A stretch of DNA of 64,000 bases from assembly GCF_008312835.1 (NCBI RefSeq), contig NZ_VSKS01000012.1, forward strand, positions 1 to 64,000, read 5' to 3'. Numbering within the stretch: position 1 is the first letter of the stretch; the number at the start of each line of letters is the position of its first letter. This document shows positions 53,272 through 62,571 of the stretch, piece after piece. Both the position numbers and the translations under genes were made by a program. Under the pieces are notes generated by a model. That model was not told the origin of the DNA. It saw only the letters and a program-made list of their open reading frames with translations, and did not search any database. The DNA comes from Streptomyces marokkonensis (lineage in GTDB: Bacteria; Actinomycetota; Actinomycetes; Streptomycetales; Streptomycetaceae).

Positions 53272-53892
53272 TCAGGTGAGCGAGCCCGTCATGGCGAGGG
53301 AGTGCAGGAACCGCATCAGGGTCATCAGGACGTCCCGGCTGGAGGCGCGGCGCCGCACGTCGCACTCCATGATGGGGATCTGCTCCGACAGGTCGAGGGC
53401 GGACCGCAGGTCGGCGACGGGGTAACGCGGGGCGTCCGGGAAGGAGTTGACGGCGACGACGAACGGTACGCCGCGTTCCTCGAGCCGTCCCATGACGTCG
53501 AAGCTGACTTCGAGGCGGCGGGTGTCGACGAGCACGACCGCGCCGAGCGCCCCCTCGAACAGCCCGTTCCACAGGAACCAGAAGCGCTCCTGGCCGGGGG
53601 TGCCGAACAGGTACAGCACCAGCTGGTCCGTGATCTTGATGCGGCCGAAGTCCATGGCGACGGTGGTGGCCGTCTTGGAGGGGGAACCGAAGTTGTCGTC
53701 GACCCCGATGCCTGCCTGCGTCATGGTCTCCTCGGTGGTCAGCGGTTTGATCTCGCTGACCGAGCCGACCATGGTCGTCTTGCCGACGCCGAATCCGCCG
53801 ACGATGACGATTTTCACCGCGGCCTGGGCCGTGTGCGGCAACTGATCCTCGGCCCGGGGTCCCGGGATGGTGTCAGAGCCTTTGAAGTCCAT
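53272..53892 (-). CDS. cvnD: conservon GTPase CvnD
   Basis: 206 residues of the small Ras-like GTPase type found in conservons. P-loop GGFGVGKTT, switch II TPGQERFWFLW and VVAVNSFPDAPRY at the guanine-specificity position (NKxD replaced by NSFP, usual for this family). It forms a membrane-associated complex with CvnA-C resembling a G-protein system. ATG 53892 overlaps cvnC by 20 bases. Confidence 0.92.
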   Translation of the reverse strand: MDFKGSDTIPGPRAEDQLPHTAQAAVKIVIVGGFGVGKTTMVGSVSEIKPLTTEETMTQAGIGVDDNFGSPSKTATTVAMDFGRIKITDQLVLYLFGTPGQERFWFLWNGLFEGALGAVVLVDTRRLEVSFDVMGRLEERGVPFVVAVNSFPDAPRYPVADLRSALDLSEQIPIMECDVRRRASSRDVLMTLMRFLHSLAMTGSLT

Positions 53893-54286
53893 GCATCACC
53901 GCTTCGAGAAGGGAACGGTCGGGGAGCGCCTCGCGGACGACCGGCAAGCGCGCCTGGACCAGTTCCGCCGTCAGCAGCTCGGTGAGCAGCACGGTCACCA
54001 CGCTGAACGGCAGGCTGAGGTAGGCCGACAGTTCGGCCACGGACAGGGGGGCGACGCAGAGCCGCAGCAGCGCCGCCTGCTCGGGGGTGGCCGAGGGCGG
54101 GGGGTCCGGGGAGCGGGCCACGATCAGCGTCACGAGATCGATGTCCGCCCGTTCGCCGTCGGGGCCGGCGACGACGTACAGGCGCTCGGGATTGCCGCCA
54201 CGGCCCGGCTTCCTGCCGGCCGGTCCGGCCGGTTGCGGAGGGGGGCCGTCCTGGGGGGAGCGCCTCTGGCGTTGCGGAGGAGTCAT
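53873..54286 (-). CDS. cvnC: conservon protein CvnC (DUF742)
   Basis: 137 residues. DUF742: RLYVVAGPDGERADIDLVTLIVA, then a winged-helix-like part AALLRLCVAPLSVAELSAYLSLPFSVVTVLLTELL. The N-terminal 30 residues are Pro/Arg/Gln-rich. It binds within the Cvn complex. ATG 54286 overlaps the cvnB stop as ATGA. Confidence 0.92.
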   Translation of the reverse strand: MTPPQRQRRSPQDGPPPQPAGPAGRKPGRGGNPERLYVVAGPDGERADIDLVTLIVARSPDPPPSATPEQAALLRLCVAPLSVAELSAYLSLPFSVVTVLLTELLTAELVQARLPVVREALPDRSLLEAVMHGLQRL

Positions 54287-54690
54287 ACGGTCTGCCCGTT
54301 CCGTCGCGGCGGACTGGTCAGATGGGCGCCGATGCGGACGACGAGGTCGCGCATCATGCCGCCCATGCGGCCGGGTTCGCAGGTCATGTCGGAGAGCACC
54401 GCGAGATAGGCGTTGGCGCCGGCCGCCATCAGATAGAAATAGCCCTCGTTGATCTCGATGAGCACCATCTTCATCTCGCCGTCGCCGTGCGGGAGTTCCT
54501 GGGCGACGGCCCCGGCGAGGCTCTGTACGCCCGCGCAGGCCGCGGCGACCCGGTCGGCGGCGTCCGGCTCGCCTCCGTAGCGCGCGATGCGCAGACCGTC
54601 GGCGGACAGCACCACGATCATCTCGACACCGGGTACGCCGTCGGCGAGCTCCTTGAGCATCCAGTCGAAGTTGGCTCGCTGCTGGATCAC
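54283..54690 (-). CDS. cvnB: conservon Roadblock/LC7 protein CvnB
   Basis: 135 residues of the Roadblock/LC7 fold (FDWMLKELADGVPGVEMIVVLSADGLRIA ... EMKMVLIEINEGYFYLMAAG). In bacteria such proteins control small GTPases, here CvnD. GTG 54690 overlaps the cvnA stop (GTGA). Confidence 0.93.
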   Translation of the reverse strand: MIQQRANFDWMLKELADGVPGVEMIVVLSADGLRIARYGGEPDAADRVAAACAGVQSLAGAVAQELPHGDGEMKMVLIEINEGYFYLMAAGANAYLAVLSDMTCEPGRMGGMMRDLVVRIGAHLTSPPRRNGQTV

Positions 54691-56297
54691 GTGAGGTCCC
54701 CCTCGTCATCGGCCTCGGTACGGGCCGGTTCGTTGATGAGATGCAGGTAGGCGGTCGGGTTCCGGGTGAAGTCGGTGGGGTGGACGCCCGGGTCGAGGTC
54801 CTTCTTCAGGCCCTCCCAGAAGGCGTCGACCCACAGCCCGGGTTCGCGGTCGTTCTGCTTCTTCTTCTCGGGCTCGGGCGTGGCCCAGATGTCGTGGTAC
54901 TCCTCGCCCCGCTCCTTGGCCTCGCGCTCGGCCCGTTCGGCGGCCGCCCGTTCGGCGTACCGCTGGGCCAGCGGGGTCTTCACCCGGCTCCGGCGCTGCG
55001 GCAGGCCGCCCGCGGTCCACTCGGTGACCTCGGGGGCGTCGTCCTCCACGGCCACCGTGTCGGGGATGCGGGGGCTGGTGGGGCGGCGCTTCTTGGGTGT
55101 GCGCTCGGGGCCGGGGAGGGCGTCGACCGGGCGGGGCACGGCGGTCGCCCCGATGCCGTGGGCGAGGCCCACGCCGGGCTGGTCGGTGATCATCTCGCTC
55201 GGTACGACGAGGACGGCGCGGACGCCTCCGTAGGCGGAGGCGCGCAGCGAGACCTTCATGTCGAACGCGGTGCACAGCCGCCCGACGACCGCGAGGCCGA
55301 GGCGCGGGTTGCCCCCGATCTCCTGGAGGTCGACGCCCCGCTGGGCCTGCTCGAGGATGCCCTCGATGCGTGCCCGGGCCTGCTCGTCGAGGCTGACTCC
55401 GGCGTCCTCGATCTCGATGGCGACGCCGGTCTGCACCTCCGTGGCGGTGACACTCACCTTGCTCGTCGGCGGCGAGTAGCGGGTGGCGTTGTCGAGGAGC
55501 TCGGCGGCGGCATGGATGACGGGTTCGACGTGGATGCCCTTGATGTTGATCTTGGCGATCGACTTCAGGTCGATGCGGCGGTACTCGAGGATGCGGGACA
55601 TGGCGCCGCGCAGCACGCTGTAGAGCGCGACGGGCTGGGGCCACTGACGTCCCGGACGGCCGCCGCCGAGGACGGAGATGGAGTCGGCGAGGCGGCCGAT
55701 CAGCGCGGTGCCGTGGTCGATGCGCAGCAGGTCGTCGAAGACCTCGGGGTTGCGGCCGTGGTCCTCCTCCATCTCCCGCAGTTCCTTGGCCTGCTGGTGG
55801 ACGATCGCCTGGACGCGGCGGGCGATGCTGACGAAGGAGCGCTGGGAGGAGTCGCGCAGGTTCTCCTCGTCGTCGATGATCTTCAGCATCGTCTTGAGCA
55901 GGCTGATCTGGTACTTCGGCAGGTCCCGCCAGGCCGGGTCGAGCCGGGGCAGGGCGCGGATCACCTCGTCGGGGTCGTTGCCGACGTGCAGGTGGTCCAG
56001 GGCCGCGGGGACGACCCGCTGGGTGAAGTACTGCGTCTCCGTGTCATGGGCGGCGATCCGGGCCTCCAGATACGCACGGTGACGGCCGTACTCGGCTCGC
56101 GCCTCCCGCAGTACGCGGCCGCGGCGCACCGCCTCGGCCGCGGCGGCGGTCACGAAAAGCGTCGCGACGGCGCCGCACACACCGACGGCGGTCCGGGCGG
56201 GCTCCGTCACCAGGGCGACGGCGGCTCCGGTCGCCGCGGCCATCACTATGGCCGGCAGCAACAGCACGCGTGCATAAGGAAGTTGGACACTCGCCAT
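54687..56297 (-). CDS. cvnA: conservon sensor histidine-kinase-like protein CvnA
   Basis: 536 residues. Two membrane helices near the N-terminus (LLLPAIVMAAATGAAVALV, AVGVCGAVATLFVTAAAA), a nitrate/type-IV-pili-sensor-like helical region, a dimerisation segment with IDHGTALIGRLADSISVLGG, the ATPase motif AAELLDNATRYSPP and GLAVVGRLC, then a Lys/Glu-rich tail. In S. coelicolor the equivalent operon (rarABCDE) affects aerial growth. ATG 56297 follows AGAGGG; an upstream start at 56360 has no ribosome site. The 388-base gap upstream holds its promoter region and the next gene's terminator. Confidence 0.9.
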   Translation of the reverse strand: MASVQLPYARVLLLPAIVMAAATGAAVALVTEPARTAVGVCGAVATLFVTAAAAEAVRRGRVLREARAEYGRHRAYLEARIAAHDTETQYFTQRVVPAALDHLHVGNDPDEVIRALPRLDPAWRDLPKYQISLLKTMLKIIDDEENLRDSSQRSFVSIARRVQAIVHQQAKELREMEEDHGRNPEVFDDLLRIDHGTALIGRLADSISVLGGGRPGRQWPQPVALYSVLRGAMSRILEYRRIDLKSIAKINIKGIHVEPVIHAAAELLDNATRYSPPTSKVSVTATEVQTGVAIEIEDAGVSLDEQARARIEGILEQAQRGVDLQEIGGNPRLGLAVVGRLCTAFDMKVSLRASAYGGVRAVLVVPSEMITDQPGVGLAHGIGATAVPRPVDALPGPERTPKKRRPTSPRIPDTVAVEDDAPEVTEWTAGGLPQRRSRVKTPLAQRYAERAAAERAEREAKERGEEYHDIWATPEPEKKKQNDREPGLWVDAFWEGLKKDLDPGVHPTDFTRNPTAYLHLINEPARTEADDEGDLT

Positions 56298-56628
56298 GTG
56301 AGCCCTCTGAAGCGAATCGACTGATGGTCGGGGAATGTGCGCATAAGGGAACAAGCGCACGAATTCATCCCAACTCGGTGCGCTGCGGGCGAGCTTAGTC
56401 CGACGGGATCATCGCCATGTCATATTCAGCAAGTGCCGGAAATGACCTCTGGGGCAGGAGTACGCTCAGGTCCTTTGCACGGTGCGCGCCTGTTCGAACA
56501 CAATGCGTCACGACGTACGGACGTACGAGAACCACTCACCGTCATGGGTGGGGAAGAGCCCCGTGGCGACCTGATCCTGCCCACAGGACCGGCCGGTGAT
56601 GCGGGCCGGCGAGGGCGCACGGAACGCA

Positions 56629-56661
56629 CGAGCCCGGCGCGCGGAAGGCGCACCGGGCTCG
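56629..56661 (-). terminator. terminator of the helicase gene
   Basis: CGAGCCCGG / CCGGGCTCG, a 9-bp stem with a 15-base loop that can pair further (CGC/GCG), 25 bases beyond the helicase stop. The remainder of 56298-56685 shows no gene. Confidence 0.75.
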
Positions 56662-56685
56662 GCGTGGTGTCGGGACCGGGCGGGG

Positions 56686-59499
56686 TCAGCCCACGGAGGA
56701 GTAGGCGACCACGCCGCGCAGCAGTCCGTCGACCGCCTTGCGGGCGTTCCTGGCGACGGTCGAGCCCTCGACGGACGGTGCCGCGGCGGAGATCTGGCCG
56801 AGCACGTCGATGACCTGCTTGCACCAGCGCACGAAGTCGCCGGCCGGCATCTCCGCCTCGCGCAGCACCTCGTCCAGGCCCTTGCCCGAGGCCCACATGT
56901 AGGCGGCCCAGGCGAAGCCGAGATCGGGCTCGCGCTGGCCCACGCCCTCCGTCTGGCTGATCCGGAAGTCCTCCTCCAGGGCGTCCAGCCGGCCCCAGAT
57001 GCGGACCATCTCGCCGAGCGCCGCCTTCGCCCTGCCCGAGGGCAGCTTGGGTGCCATCGCGTCGTCGGAGACCCGCGCCTCGTAGACCAACGCCGACACG
57101 CACGCGGCGAGTTCGGCGGGGGCGAGCCCTTCCCAGACGCCCTCGCGCAGGCATTCACTCGCCAGCAGGTCGAGTTCGCCGTACAGCCGGGCCAGCCGCT
57201 TGCCGTGCTCGGTGACCTCGTCGCCGCGCAGGTAGTCCATCTCGGTCAGCAGCGCGACGATCCGGTCGAAGGTGCGGGCGATGGTGTTCGTCCGGCCCTC
57301 GATACGGCGCTCGAGCTGCGAGGTGTCACGCAGCAGCCGGTGGTAGCGCTCGGCCCAGCGGGCGTGGTCCTCGCGGTCCTGGCAGCCGTGGCACGGGTGC
57401 GCCTTCAGTGCCTTGCGCAGCCGCGCGATCTCCCGGTCGTCGGCCGCCTGGGCTCGCTGCTTGCGGTGCCGCTCCGGCGCGATGTGCCCGGCCTTGGTGC
57501 GCAGCGCCGAGGCGAGGTCCCGGCGGGACTGCGGGGAGCGCGGGTTGAAGGACTTCGGGATCCGCATCCGCTCCAGCGCCTCCACCGGCACCGGGAAGTC
57601 GATCGACGCCAGCCGCTTGACCTGCCGCTCGGCGGTCAGCACCAGCGGGCGCGGACCGTCGTGGTACTCCACACCCCGGTGCCCGTGTGACCGGCCCGCG
57701 GGCAGGCCGGGGTCGAGGACCAGTGCCAGCCCCGCGTACTTGCCGGTGGGGACGTGGATGACGTCACCGGGCTTGAGCTTCTCCAGCGCGACGGCGGCCT
57801 CCGCGCGGCGCTGCACCGCGCCCTGCCGGGCCAGCTCGTTCTCCCGGTCCTTCAGCTCGCGCCGCAGCCGCGCGTACTCCTCGAAGTCGCCGAGGTGGCA
57901 GGTCATGGAGGCCTTGTAGCCCTCCAGCCCCTCCTCGTTGCGCTGCACCTGCCGCGAGATGCCCACGACCGACTTGTCCGCCTGGAACTGCGCGAACGAC
58001 GTCTCGAGCAGTTCCCGCGAGCGGTGCCGGCCGAACTGCTCGACCAGGTTGACCGCCATGTTGTACGACGGCTTGAAGCTGGAGCGCAGCGGGTACGTGC
58101 GCGTGCCGGCCAGCCCCGCGAGGTGGTCGGGGTTCATGCCGCGCTGCCACAGCACGACCGCGTGGCCCTCGACGTCGATGCCCCGCCGTCCGGCCCGGCC
58201 GGTCAGCTGGGTGTACTCGCCGGGGGTGATGTCGGCGTGCTGCTCGCCGTTCCACTTGACGAGCTTCTCCAGGACCACCGACCGGGCGGGCATGTTGATG
58301 CCGAGTGCGAGGGTCTCGGTCGCGAACACGGCCTTCACCAGGCCGCGGACGAACAACTCCTCCACGACCTCCTTGAACGTCGGCAGCATGCCCGCGTGAT
58401 GGGCCGCGATGCCGCGCTCCAGGCCCTCCAGCCACTCGTAGTAGCCGAGGACGTGCAGGTCCTCGGACGGGAGGGAGGCGGTGCGCTCCTCGACCAGCGA
58501 GCGGACCCGGGCCCGCGCCTCCTCGTCGTTGAGCCGGAGCCCCGCGTACAGGCACTGCTGGACGGCGGCCTCGCAGGCGGCGCGGCTGAAGATGAAGGTG
58601 ATGGCGGGCAGCAGGCCCTCGGAGTCGAGCCGCTCGATGACCTCCGGCCGACTCGGGGTCCACACCCGCGAGCGCTGCCGGCGCTCCCGCTCCCGGTCCG
58701 CCTCCCGCATGGCGCCCCGTCCGCGTCTGCGGTCCGCGTAGGACGGGCGGCTCGCCTCCAGACGGGCCATGCGCGTGAGGTCCGGGTTGACGGCCTTCTT
58801 CCGGCCCTCCCCCTCCTCGAACAGGTCGTACATCCGGCGGCCGGCGAGCACGTGCTGGAACAGCGGCACGGGCCGGTGCTCGGAGACGATCACCTGGGTG
58901 TCGCCGCGGACCGTGTCCAGCCAGTCGCCGAACTCCTCCGCGTTCGACACCGTCGCCGACAGCGACACCAGGGTCACGGACTCGGGGAGGTGGATGATCA
59001 CTTCCTCCCAGACGGCGCCGCGGAAACGGTCGGAGAGGTAGTGCACCTCGTCCATCACCACGTAGCCGAGGCCGAGGAGGGTCTGCGACCCGGCGTACAG
59101 CATGTTCCGCAGCACCTCGGTGGTCATCACGACCACCGGTGCGTCGGAGTTGACACTGTTGTCGCCGGTGAGCAGGCCGACCTTCCCGGCGCCGTAGCGG
59201 CGGCACAGATCGGCGTACTTCTGGTTCGACAGGGCCTTGATGGGTGTCGTGTAGAAGCACTTCTTGCCCTGCTGGAGGGCGAGGTGGACGGCGAACTCGC
59301 CGACGATCGTCTTGCCGGAGCCGGTGGGCGCCGCGACCAGCACGCCCTTCCCCGCCTCGAGCCCCTGGCAGGCCTCGATCTGGAAGGGGTCGAGGCCGAA
59401 GTCGTACATCTCGCGGAAGGAGGCGAGCGCGGTGGCCTGCTCGGCAGCGCGCCTGCGTGCTGCCGCGTACCGCTCGGCCGGTGAGAGATCCTCTGTCAT
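56686..59499 (-). CDS. Ski2/Mtr4-like DEAD/DEAH-box RNA helicase (HelY type)
   Basis: 937 residues. Motif I APTGSGKT, Ia PIKALSNQK, II MDEVHYL (DEVH), III SLSATVSN, IV-VI through ATETLALGINMPAR and QLTGRAGRRGID. The C-terminal part has the arch/DSHCT-like region of actinobacterial HelY. It unwinds RNA, probably in turnover or ribosome maturation. Start at ATG 59499 (MTEDLSPAERY); a start at 59544 is open but adds 15 atypical residues. Its place beside tatC and pafBC is conserved in actinobacteria. Confidence 0.93.
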   Translation of the reverse strand: MTEDLSPAERYAAARRRAAEQATALASFREMYDFGLDPFQIEACQGLEAGKGVLVAAPTGSGKTIVGEFAVHLALQQGKKCFYTTPIKALSNQKYADLCRRYGAGKVGLLTGDNSVNSDAPVVVMTTEVLRNMLYAGSQTLLGLGYVVMDEVHYLSDRFRGAVWEEVIIHLPESVTLVSLSATVSNAEEFGDWLDTVRGDTQVIVSEHRPVPLFQHVLAGRRMYDLFEEGEGRKKAVNPDLTRMARLEASRPSYADRRRGRGAMREADRERERRQRSRVWTPSRPEVIERLDSEGLLPAITFIFSRAACEAAVQQCLYAGLRLNDEEARARVRSLVEERTASLPSEDLHVLGYYEWLEGLERGIAAHHAGMLPTFKEVVEELFVRGLVKAVFATETLALGINMPARSVVLEKLVKWNGEQHADITPGEYTQLTGRAGRRGIDVEGHAVVLWQRGMNPDHLAGLAGTRTYPLRSSFKPSYNMAVNLVEQFGRHRSRELLETSFAQFQADKSVVGISRQVQRNEEGLEGYKASMTCHLGDFEEYARLRRELKDRENELARQGAVQRRAEAAVALEKLKPGDVIHVPTGKYAGLALVLDPGLPAGRSHGHRGVEYHDGPRPLVLTAERQVKRLASIDFPVPVEALERMRIPKSFNPRSPQSRRDLASALRTKAGHIAPERHRKQRAQAADDREIARLRKALKAHPCHGCQDREDHARWAERYHRLLRDTSQLERRIEGRTNTIARTFDRIVALLTEMDYLRGDEVTEHGKRLARLYGELDLLASECLREGVWEGLAPAELAACVSALVYEARVSDDAMAPKLPSGRAKAALGEMVRIWGRLDALEEDFRISQTEGVGQREPDLGFAWAAYMWASGKGLDEVLREAEMPAGDFVRWCKQVIDVLGQISAAAPSVEGSTVARNARKAVDGLLRGVVAYSSVG

Positions 59500-59584
59500 C
59501 GTGCTTTCGAGCGTACCGGGCCGCACCGACAACAGGACGATCATTATCCGGAACCGTCCCGCTGAGCGGCGGGAGCCGCCCGGA

Positions 59585-60475
59585 TCAGGGGCCCACGACC
59601 CGCAGGGCGCCCGGCACGCACCGCGCGGTCAGCGGCAACGGGCCCACCGGCTCCCCGTCCGCGTACCCGGTGACGTGCTCGGCGGCCAGCTCGACGCTCG
59701 CCGCCCGCAGCACGGTGATCGCGGGATGGTCGACGTGCGTCCCCCGGTACACCCGCGGGAACACCCGCAGCAGCGTGGCCCGGCTGCACTCCCCCACGAC
59801 CGTGATGTCGAACAGCCCGTCGGTGAGATCCGCTCCGGGGCATATCCGCATGCCGCCGCCGTACGACGGCCCGTTCCCGACGGCCACCAGCGTCGCCTCG
59901 ACCTCGCGTACCTCGCCGCCGTCCAGGGTGATCCGGTACGGCAGGGGCCGGAAGGCGGCCAGTTCGGCGACCATCGCGAGGTCGTACTTGAAGCGTCCGA
60001 GGGGCAACCGCATCCGGTTGCCGCGGTCGTTGACGCGGGAGTCGAACCCGGAGGCGAGCACGGCGCCGAACCAGCGGTCGCCGATCCGGCCCAGATCGAT
60101 GTCGCGGACCCGGCCGCTCCTGAGGGCGTCGGCGATCATCCGGCCGGCCGCGGCCGGTTCCCGCAGGGGCATGCCGAGCGCGCGGGCGAAGTCGTTGCCG
60201 GTTCCGGCGGCGACCAGGCCGAACGGGGTGCCCGTGCCGACGACCGCCTGCAGCGCCAGGTTCGCCATGCCGTCGCCCCCCACGGCGATCAGGGCGCCGG
60301 TGCCCTTCTCGATCGCGGCGCGTGCCCGGGCCAGGGCGTCCTGGGGGTCGTCACCGAGCACGGTCCGCACCGGGAAGCCGGCGTCCCGCAGGGCCGAAGC
60401 GGCCGGCAGCGCCGCGCGGGCGCCCCGGCCGCCGCCCGCGGTGGGGTTGACGAAGAGGGTGATCTCGCTGGTCAC
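59585..60475 (-). CDS. diacylglycerol/lipid kinase family protein
   Basis: 296 residues of the DAGK catalytic family. LFVNPTAGGGRG, the GGDGMAN (GGDGT-like) nucleotide loop and AAGTGNDFARALG are clear. In the loop the usual Thr is Met (GGDGM), a common variation. It phosphorylates diacylglycerol or a related lipid. GTG 60475. Lies between tatC and the helicase. Confidence 0.9.
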   Translation of the reverse strand: MTSEITLFVNPTAGGGRGARAALPAASALRDAGFPVRTVLGDDPQDALARARAAIEKGTGALIAVGGDGMANLALQAVVGTGTPFGLVAAGTGNDFARALGMPLREPAAAGRMIADALRSGRVRDIDLGRIGDRWFGAVLASGFDSRVNDRGNRMRLPLGRFKYDLAMVAELAAFRPLPYRITLDGGEVREVEATLVAVGNGPSYGGGMRICPGADLTDGLFDITVVGECSRATLLRVFPRVYRGTHVDHPAITVLRAASVELAAEHVTGYADGEPVGPLPLTARCVPGALRVVGP

Positions 60476-60506
60476 GGGAGTGACCCTATGAGCTGCGGGC
60501 CGCTCC

Positions 60507-61421
60507 TCAGGTCACGTCGTCATAACCGTTGACCCGGTCCTTGGTCGCCTGCTCGGGCAGTGCGGCCACCGGCTCCACCGGTTCGATCGACTCCGGTGTG
60601 AGGTCCAGCTCGGAGGCCTCGTCGTCGGCGGGCCCCGCGGACTCCCTGCGGGCGCGCCGTTTGTCGTTGAGCAGCGAGAACGCCACGGCGACGAAGTAGA
60701 GGACGACGATGGGCCCGGAGAGCGCGATCATTCCCACCGGGTCGGTCGTGGGCGTCGCGACGGCGCCGAAGACGAAGACGCCCATGACGACACCGCGCCA
60801 CCAGCCGGCCATGCGGCGGCCGGAGACGATGCCGACCAGGTTCAGCATGATGAGCAGCAGGGGCAGCTCGAAGGCCAGGCCGAAGACCAGCACCATCCTG
60901 ATGGTGAAGTCGAGGACCTCGTCGAGCGAGAGGATGTTGGCCGATCCCCCGGGTGTCAGGCTGAGCAGCACCTTGATGCTGACGGGGAGGATGACGTACG
61001 ACAGGTAGGCGCCGCCGACGAACAACGGAACGGCGGCCGCGACGAAGTAGTAGGTGTACTTCTTCTCGTGCTTGTGCAGCCCGGGGGCGACGAAGGCCCA
61101 GAGCTGGTAGAGCCACACCGGGCTGGAGACGATCAGGCCGGCCATGAGGCTCACCTTGATCGTCGTGGTGAACGGCGACGTCAGTGTGTTGAAGGAGACG
61201 ATGGCGCAGTTGCCGCCGTCGCTGTTCGCCAGGTCCTCGCATTTCGGCACCGGCTCCGCGAGGAACTGCATGAGCTGCTCGCTGTAGAACGCGGCCGCGA
61301 TCATCACCACGACGATCGCGACGACGGCCTTGGCGAGCCGGTTGCGCAGCTCACGCAGGTGTTCCACGAGGGGCATCCGCCCCTCGGGATCCCTCTCCTG
61401 CTTGCGGGCAGACTTGAGCAA
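60507..61421 (-). CDS. tatC: Sec-independent translocase subunit TatC
   Basis: 304 residues with six membrane helices. The cytoplasmic N-terminus EGRMPLVEHLRELRNRL holds the Glu and Arg residues that bind twin-arginine signals. The C-terminal tail of about 60 residues is acidic, as in Streptomyces. It starts at TTG 61421 (MLKSARKQERDPEGR). With TatA it exports folded proteins such as the GHL10 protein in this window. 47 bases after tatA. Confidence 0.95.
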   Translation of the reverse strand: MLKSARKQERDPEGRMPLVEHLRELRNRLAKAVVAIVVVMIAAAFYSEQLMQFLAEPVPKCEDLANSDGGNCAIVSFNTLTSPFTTTIKVSLMAGLIVSSPVWLYQLWAFVAPGLHKHEKKYTYYFVAAAVPLFVGGAYLSYVILPVSIKVLLSLTPGGSANILSLDEVLDFTIRMVLVFGLAFELPLLLIMLNLVGIVSGRRMAGWWRGVVMGVFVFGAVATPTTDPVGMIALSGPIVVLYFVAVAFSLLNDKRRARRESAGPADDEASELDLTPESIEPVEPVAALPEQATKDRVNGYDDVT

Positions 61422-61468
61422 CCCACGTTCCCATCTCGTGCGGCGGGCCGGAGATCACCGGCCCTGCG

Positions 61469-61750
61469 TCAGCGCTTGGTCGTGTCCGTCGGCTCCGTGA
61501 CCGGGCGGGAGCTGGTCACGTCGCCGGGGGCCGCCTGGATGGTGCGCTGCGCCGGAGGCTGCTCGCCGGGGGCCGGCGGGTCGGCGGGGGCGGAGGACTT
61601 GTTGTCGTCCTTCATCGCCTTCGCCTCGCTCTTGAGGATGCGTGCGGACTTGCCGAGCGACCGCGCCATGTCCGGAAGCTTCTTCGCGCCGAACAGCAGG
61701 ATGATGACGACGAGGATCAGAATGATCTCGGTAGGTCCGAGCCGTCCCAT
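61469..61750 (-). CDS. tatA: Sec-independent translocase subunit TatA
   Basis: 93 residues: membrane helix [35 protein letters not shown], amphipathic helix, then a Pro/Thr-rich tail. The FGAKKLP hinge is canonical. Forms the pore for TatC. ATG 61750 behind GAGAAGG. Confidence 0.95.
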   Translation of the reverse strand: MGRLGPTEIILILVVIILLFGAKKLPDMARSLGKSARILKSEAKAMKDDNKSSAPADPPAPGEQPPAQRTIQAAPGDVTSSRPVTEPTDTTKR

Positions 61751-61789
61751 AAGTCTTTACCTTCTCACCGAGGCGGGTGGGTGGGTGGC

Positions 61790-61807
61790 TGTCCGACCGG
61801 TCGGACA
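61790..61807. promoter_or_regulatory. perfect 18-bp palindrome upstream of tatA
   Basis: TGTCCGACCGGTCGGACA is fully symmetrical, and a further half-site TGTCCGA begins at 61810. It lies 40-57 bases before the tatA start, a position suited to an operator. Confidence 0.55.
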
Positions 61808-62002
61808 AGTGTCCGAACGACGGTGCTGGCAGCGATCGTAACGCTCAGGGGTGAACGTCCGGCAATCCCTGTGCGTACTCCCGTCCGCGATCCGGGCCTC
61901 GTTCTCCGGGCCGCGATAGGCAGCGTACCTGCCGGGCCCCGCCGGGTGACAGCGCGCGGCCCTGCCGGCCGTCGCGGGCGGTCGCGCCACCGGTGGACGA
62001 GG

Positions 62003-62197
62003 TCAGAGCGCCTCGGCCGAACGCGCCGCGCCGGCCGCCGCGCTCTCCAGGTCCTCGGCGGCGCGGCTGATACGCCGGGCCGACTCCGTGACCTGCCTGC
62101 CGAGCCGCTCCGCTTCGACGAAGACCCGGACGGCAAGCACCCCGAGCACCAGAAGACCCAGGAATCCCACGGCAACCGCGAACATCGGCCAGAACAT
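62003..62197 (-). CDS. small membrane protein of unknown function
   Basis: 64 residues: one membrane helix (MFAVAVGFLGLLVLGVLAVRVFVEAERLG) and an amphipathic, coiled-coil-prone tail (ESARRISRAAEDLESAAAGAARSAEAL). This layout resembles TatB-like or DUF948-like proteins but no domain is clear. Lies between the zinc-ribbon gene and tatA. ATG 62197 start. Confidence 0.7.
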   Translation of the reverse strand: MFWPMFAVAVGFLGLLVLGVLAVRVFVEAERLGRQVTESARRISRAAEDLESAAAGAARSAEAL

Positions 62198-62207
62198 GGG
62201 AGCGAGC

Positions 62208-62468
62208 CTAGACGGTCGAGTGCAGCCGCAGCGTCCGGACCCCGCCGCCGGTCAGCAGCTCGACGATCCGCTCCCCCGCCGGCTTGCGGACGGCGGCGCC
62301 GCACCCGGGACAGGTGAAGGAGTAGAAGGTGGTGCGGCTGCTGGCGCCGATGGCCAGGCGCAGCGCGCTCGCGGAGAGCTCGAAGCGCTCCCGGCAGTCC
62401 GGGCAGCCCGCCCGGAACATCACCGGGGCCACGCTCCTCATCCCGGCGAACGCGGACGCCGCCGTCAT
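62208..62468 (-). CDS. zinc-ribbon-like protein
   Basis: 86 residues with two CxxC pairs, AGCPDCRERFELS and FTCPGCGAAVRKPAGERIVEL, able to bind one zinc. Conserved between pafC and tatA in Streptomyces; function unknown. ATG 62468 has GGAG at 8 bases; ATG 62441 is an alternative. Confidence 0.75.
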   Translation of the reverse strand: MTAASAFAGMRSVAPVMFRAGCPDCRERFELSASALRLAIGASSRTTFYSFTCPGCGAAVRKPAGERIVELLTGGGVRTLRLHSTV

Positions 62469-62571
62469 GCCCCGCACTCCAGGGGTCGCCGACTCGCTCA
62501 AAGCCCTCGCTCCTGACTGTCGTCCTGCCCGTCCCGCACAGGCCGCCCGTCCCAGCCCGCGTGCGGCCCGT

